Below, piece after piece: positions 59,554 to 64,000 of a stretch of DNA of 64,000 nucleotides; the first letter of the stretch is position 1, and the number at the start of each line of letters is the position of its first letter. The stretch comes from Panax quinquefolius (taxonomy: Eukaryota; Streptophyta; Magnoliopsida; Apiales; Araliaceae). The stretch lies in assembly GCA_020205615.1 (NCBI GenBank), contig CM035160.1, positions 9,523,821-9,587,820 of the forward strand. The letters run 5' to 3'. The notes beneath the pieces were generated by a model. The model was not told the origin of the DNA. It saw nothing but the letters and a program-made list of their open reading frames with translations, and did not search any database. A program made the translations under genes and the position numbers.

Positions 59554-62500
59554 ACCTCCCTTCTTATGAAATTTAAGCCCTCGAAATTAGGTGCGATACA
59601 CGGTATGTCGAAGAGGTAAGGATACCTTGATTTCATTTGATTCTAACACCCAAGTCATTTCCTCGACATCGTGGTTCCTCCACAAAAACTTTGACTTGAG
59701 GTATAACCTTGGAGCGTAGAATATGTTCCTTCTTATCAAGATTTGAACAGGAACCTCTTCATATGTCAAATCTTCCGCTATTTCGTCCGGTTCTAACTTC
59801 AATAATGTGGTTTGGGTCTTTCACATATTTACGTAACATGGATATGTGAAAAGCGTTATGAACACGAGACGTACTTGGCGGTAAAAGCGAGTCTATGAGC
59901 CACGGTTCCTACTCGATCGAGGATTAAAAATGGTAGATGAATCGAGGATTGAGTTTTCTCTCTTTCAAATCTTGTAACTCCTTTCCATGGAGTAACTCTT
60001 AACAACACATGATCTCTATATCGAATTCCACGTCCTTTCGATGAAGATCGGCATAACTCTTTTATCGATTTTGTGAGGTTTTTATCGTTGTCGGATCGTT
60101 TGAATCTTTTAAGTAGTCATATGCATACCAACTCCGGTCCCAACAACGTTGCTTCACCCACCTCATCCCAAATCTTGGAGAAACGACACTTTCTTCCATC
60201 TGGCCTTGAATGGAGCCATGCGATACTTGCTTGATAAGCTTTGTTGTTGTAGGAAAACTCCACCATGGTAAGAACTTATCCCAACTCCTTGAAATCAAGG
60301 ACCACAGAGTCTTAATAGATCTTCAAGAGTTTGAATAGTCCTCTCCATTGTCCATCCGTCCCGTTCGAGGATGATATATCTTAGAAGCTAAATCGTGAAA
60401 TCTGTGCCCATAGCTTTTTGCAAACTAACCCAAAATCGTGAAGTGAATCTTGGGTCTCGATCGAAACTATGGATACCGGCATACCATGCGATCTTAGAAT
60501 CTCGTTTATGTATGTCTGAGCAAGGCGTTCAAGTGTATAAGTTTCTCGTATCGGTAAGAAATGAAGCGGAGACTTGGTCAATCTATCAACAATGACCCAA
60601 ATCACATCAATGCCTTGAGAAACCTTAGGAAGGCCGTAGCGAAATTCATGGTAATGTGCTCCCACTTCCATTCTGGAATTTCAAGTGGTTCTGATGGACC
60701 TTTTGGTACTTGATATCCGCTTTAACTTCGTTGACAAGTTAGACACCTTGAGATAAACAATATTATCTCTCTCTTCATATTGCTCCACCAAAATGTATGG
60801 CGAATATCATGATACATTTTGGTACTCCCGAGATGGATTGCAAATGGTGTGTTGTGCGCCTCCATCATGATATTATACTTTAAATCGTGGTCGTTAGGAA
60901 CACAAAGTGCGGAGTTGACTCAAAGTATTCCTTCTTCATCGATTCTTGCTTCCGGCGTAGCACCTTCTTCTGCACTTTCTTCCTCATACGCATCGAGCTC
61001 CAGTGCAGCAGCTTGAGCGACTTTAACTTTATCGATTAAAGTCGGTTCTACTCATATACTCCCTATCATCACATGCGTCCCTAGTCTTTAACTCTATCTC
61101 CATCCTTTGCAAGTCACACAAAATGGGCCCTTGTGTTGACAATAACGCACTTTCGTGCTTGCATACGATCTTACTACTTTCAATCGTCATTTTACCACGT
61201 TAAACTTTTCGGGATGGTATTGGATGGTATGATCATAATCTTTCAATGATTCAAGCCAACGTCGTTGTCGCATGTTGAGTTCCTTTTGAGTGAAGAAATA
61301 TTTGAGGCTTTTATGATCCGTAAAGATCTCCACTTTCTCCCCATCTGAAGTAATGCCTCCAAAATTTTAAGTCTGAAAGACAACAAATGCTTGACTCTAG
61401 ATCATGAGTAGGATAATTCCTCTCATATTCTCTGATTTGTCACGAGGCATAAAGCTATAACTTTTCCATGTTGTATGAGAACACATCCCAACCCCTTTGC
61501 CCGAGAAGCATCACTTGTAGATGACAAATCCTCCGAGCAGGATGGTATTGTTAGAGCAGTCTTTGAAATAAGTCTCCTCTTGAGTTCTTGAAAACTCCTC
61601 TCACATTCTTCGCTCCAATAGAACTTTGTATCTTTCCGGTCAATGAGTCGATGGAGTAGCGATTCGAGAAAATCCTTCCACGAATCTCCGATAATAACCA
61701 ATTAAGCAAGAAAGCTACGTCTTGATCAATTGATTTAGGTTGTTCCTAAGCTTTGAATAGCTTGATCTTTCTTTGGGTCAGCGAGATATTCCATGACTTG
61801 ATACCACGTGCCCAAGAAATACTACTTCTTGACGAACTCACATTTCTTGAACTTGGCATAAAGCTTATATTCACGAAGCTTTTGGAGTGTCGACCTCAAG
61901 TGTTGCTCATGATCTTCACGGCTTTTGGAATAAATAAGGATGTCATCAATAAAGGCGACCACAAAGTGATCCAAATATTCCTTGAATACTCGGTTCATCA
62001 TATCCATGAAGGCGGCGGAGCATTAGTCAATCCAAGGACATGACTAGAATTCATAATGCCGTCTGGGAGTTACGAAAGTCGTCTTTGGAAAGTCGTGGTT
62101 ACTAATCTTCAATTGGTGATATCCTAACAAAGATCGATCTTTGAAAATAATTTGGCTCCTTACAGTAATGGTCAAACAATCATCAATACGTGGCAATGGA
62201 TACCTATTTTTGATGGTGACGTGATTCAACTCCAGATAATCAATACAAAGTCACATACTCCCATCTTTCTTCTTCACGAATAGAGCAGGGAGCACCCCGA
62301 GGAGAAGTACTAGGGACGAATAAAGCCAATGTCTAACAATTCCTGCGGTTGGGTCTTTAACTCCACGAAGTTCATAGAGCCATTCGATATGGGGCTTTGG
62401 AAATAGGTTTTATCTTACGGTTCAAGGTCGATACAAAATTCAATTTCACGCTCTCTGGGGTAGGCGGGGAAGTTCTTGAGAATCGTCGGAAATTTATTAA

Positions 62501-64000
62501 CAATAGAAATATCGTTCAAAAGCGGCGTATTTTTGTTTAAATCTGTGACATGAGCTAAGAAAGCTTGACATCCGTTTTTTGATAAGCGAATAGCTTTATG
62601 GCTTGAGATGATCGTGATTGATTTTAATGGTTTGGTCGTTTGAATTAAGCATAATAGGTTGATTAGGAATATGAAAGCTATGACACCTACGAAAACAATC
62701 AATTTTTGCATGATAAGTAGTTAACCAATCAATCCACAGAATCACGTCAAATCAAGTATTTTTAATGAAATAAGATCGATAGGTAATGTGAGGTACCGAT
62801 TTGAACCAAACAAGACTTATAAGCGAGTGGATGTAATGAAGGTTTCTCCCAATCGGAGTTTCCACAGATAAGTCGAAGTCTAATTTCTCCTGAGTCAAAT
62901 TTAATCGATGGCGCCAAGTAGGAGAAATAAAAAAGAATGGGTAGAACCAGGTATCAAATAAAGTATAGACTTCATTAGAGTTTATGATAAACTTACCGTG
63001 ATGACCTCATTCGGGTTCCTTGCTCTCTGGGAGGTCACAACAAACGCTTCTCCCTTGCACTTCTCTGGTTTTGACTTTTACAGGATGACCTTTGGTGCCT
63101 CCATCCTAGTTGAATTTGTCTTGATGAAACAATAAAATCGAGCTAAGTGACCTCTTCTTCCACAATTATACCATGCTTTGGGCGGACATGGCGCATTTGG
63201 GCGATGTGTCCCTCTCCTCCGCATTTGAAGCATATGATAGGTGGTCTTTCTCCTTCCTTAACAACGGGTCTTTGGTCTTTGACGTCTTTCCATCATTGTT
63301 GAATCTCCTTTTCTTGAAATGTCCATTCTTATTGTTTTGTACGATTACCACCAAAGTGGTTACCATATCTGGCATGTTGATTCCTCCACGCTTGTTGTCA
63401 CCGCTTCGATGACTACTCTCCATTGGTATTATAATTTTCTTGCCACCGCTCTCTTTTTAGTTGCGTTGACTCGTTATCGCGCTCCACTAATCGAGCCCTA
63501 TTTACAACATCTGAATACAAACACGGTTTATGAAATAAGATGTTGGCGTATCTCCGACTTCAAACCTCTTAAAACATTCGCGTCATTCTCTCTTCATTAT
63601 CCACCAAGTGAGGCCTTAATAGTGATAACTCCATGAAATTTTGCCTCGTATTGCGACACGGTCGTATTGTTTTGTTCAACTTGATAAACTCCACCTCCTT
63701 ACGTATGGCGAATACTTTCGGGGAAAGTATTTGTCGTTGAAACGACTCTAGAACTTCTCCCAAGATATCTTGATCTGACGAGGTTGAGTACGTTTCTGGA
63801 TTTCCCACGATGTCTGCCTCTCTCATATGACGTAAAAAAGCGTGAAAGGAACCTTTTGCTCCTCGGAACATCCCAAGACATCAAATATCTTGGTAATCTG
63901 CTTTATCCATGCTTCCGCGAAGTGGTTTTGGCTCTCCCTTAAACTCCGGTGGTCCCAACTCCTTGAATTGTTTAGCGGTGGCCACCGAGAGTTTTCCGTG
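59554..64000 (-). pseudogene. Ty3/gypsy chromovirus gag-pol, most complete copy, cut by the window edge
   Basis: Reading right to left: gag (63280-64000, start outside the window); CCHC region about 63150-63230; protease about 62640-62960 with VFVGVIAF, the catalytic D-T-G broken by an indel at about 62950; RT N-terminal arm 62400-62600 (EREIEFCIDLEP). RT palm follows at 62044-62230 (IKNRYPLPRIDD) and 61822-62007, with [10 protein letters not shown] carrying the YxDD-type site. RNase H lies at about 61200-61700 (DASRAKGLGCVLIQHGK). The integrase finger is at 60700-60830, and the integrase core at 60380-60670 (GIDVIWVIVDRLTK). The tail and chromodomain are at 59590-59900 (YEEVPVQIL, FLWRNHDVEEMTW). 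The domain order and chromodomain mark a Tekay-type chromovirus. Frameshifts break it into pieces, so it is probably inactive unless these are sequencing errors. Confidence 0.88.

Noticed and set aside
1..64000. tRNA, rRNA and microRNA genes
   Set aside because: No cloverleaf, rRNA or convincing miRNA precursor was recognised by eye; the tRNA-like matches are retrotransposon primer-binding sites.

Overview
The window is nuclear DNA of a flowering plant, probably a eudicot. It is AT-rich, with spliced plant-specific genes, Ty3/gypsy chromovirus and Ty1/copia retrotransposons, and plant MITEs. Two host genes are recognisable. Both are on the minus strand in a roughly 15 kb island (about 23.8-39.2 kb): an intronless secreted PMEI/invertase-inhibitor-like gene (25193-25723) and an eight-exon receptor-like kinase of the ALE2/PERK-like class (27074-38083). 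Everything else is transposon sequence or its debris.

Left block (1-12525): a compound Ty3/gypsy array on the minus strand in the order LTR - internal - LTR - internal - LTR. The middle LTR is shared, and both internal regions have lost the reverse-transcriptase core. Next block (12526-23790): a plus-strand gypsy element of a related family ('B1', 12796-23548, TSD AGGAT). It sits in the centre of a foldback hairpin whose two arms are now 11 kb apart. Its left LTR holds an inverted solo LTR of a sister subfamily ('B2'). Its pol region is mostly replaced by a piece of another LTR type ('A2').

Gene island: intron 3 of the kinase gene (4.9 kb) contains a Stowaway-type MITE, a 132-bp tandem repeat, and a foldback element interrupted by a Pack-MULE (31718-33894). 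The Pack-MULE has 104-bp TIRs (97 of 104 positions match) and a 9-bp TSD. It carries same-orientation fragments that look like a UCH37-type deubiquitinase and a Rab geranylgeranyl transferase alpha subunit. A hAT-like MITE (38690-39066) lies upstream of the kinase gene.

Right block (39201-64000): a minus-strand gypsy element with a B2 LTR (39201-41153 plus 58940-59553) and the least damaged gag-pol in the window (59554-64000, cut by the edge). A 17.8 kb element with 4.3 kb LTRs (41154-58934, TSD ACAAA) is inserted in that LTR. It has lost its coding region and hosts a plus-strand Ty1/copia element (45670-54853). The order of insertion can be read directly: B2 gypsy, then A2 element, then copia.

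All gypsy LTRs, whatever their subfamily, keep closely spaced GAATATTC palindromes, which match the nGAAnnTTCn heat-shock-element core, upstream of a conserved TATA box. Repeat copies differ by many small indels, so some broken reading frames could be sequencing or assembly error rather than biology. Boundaries were read by eye and are good to a few bases where a TSD is quoted, otherwise to tens of bases.
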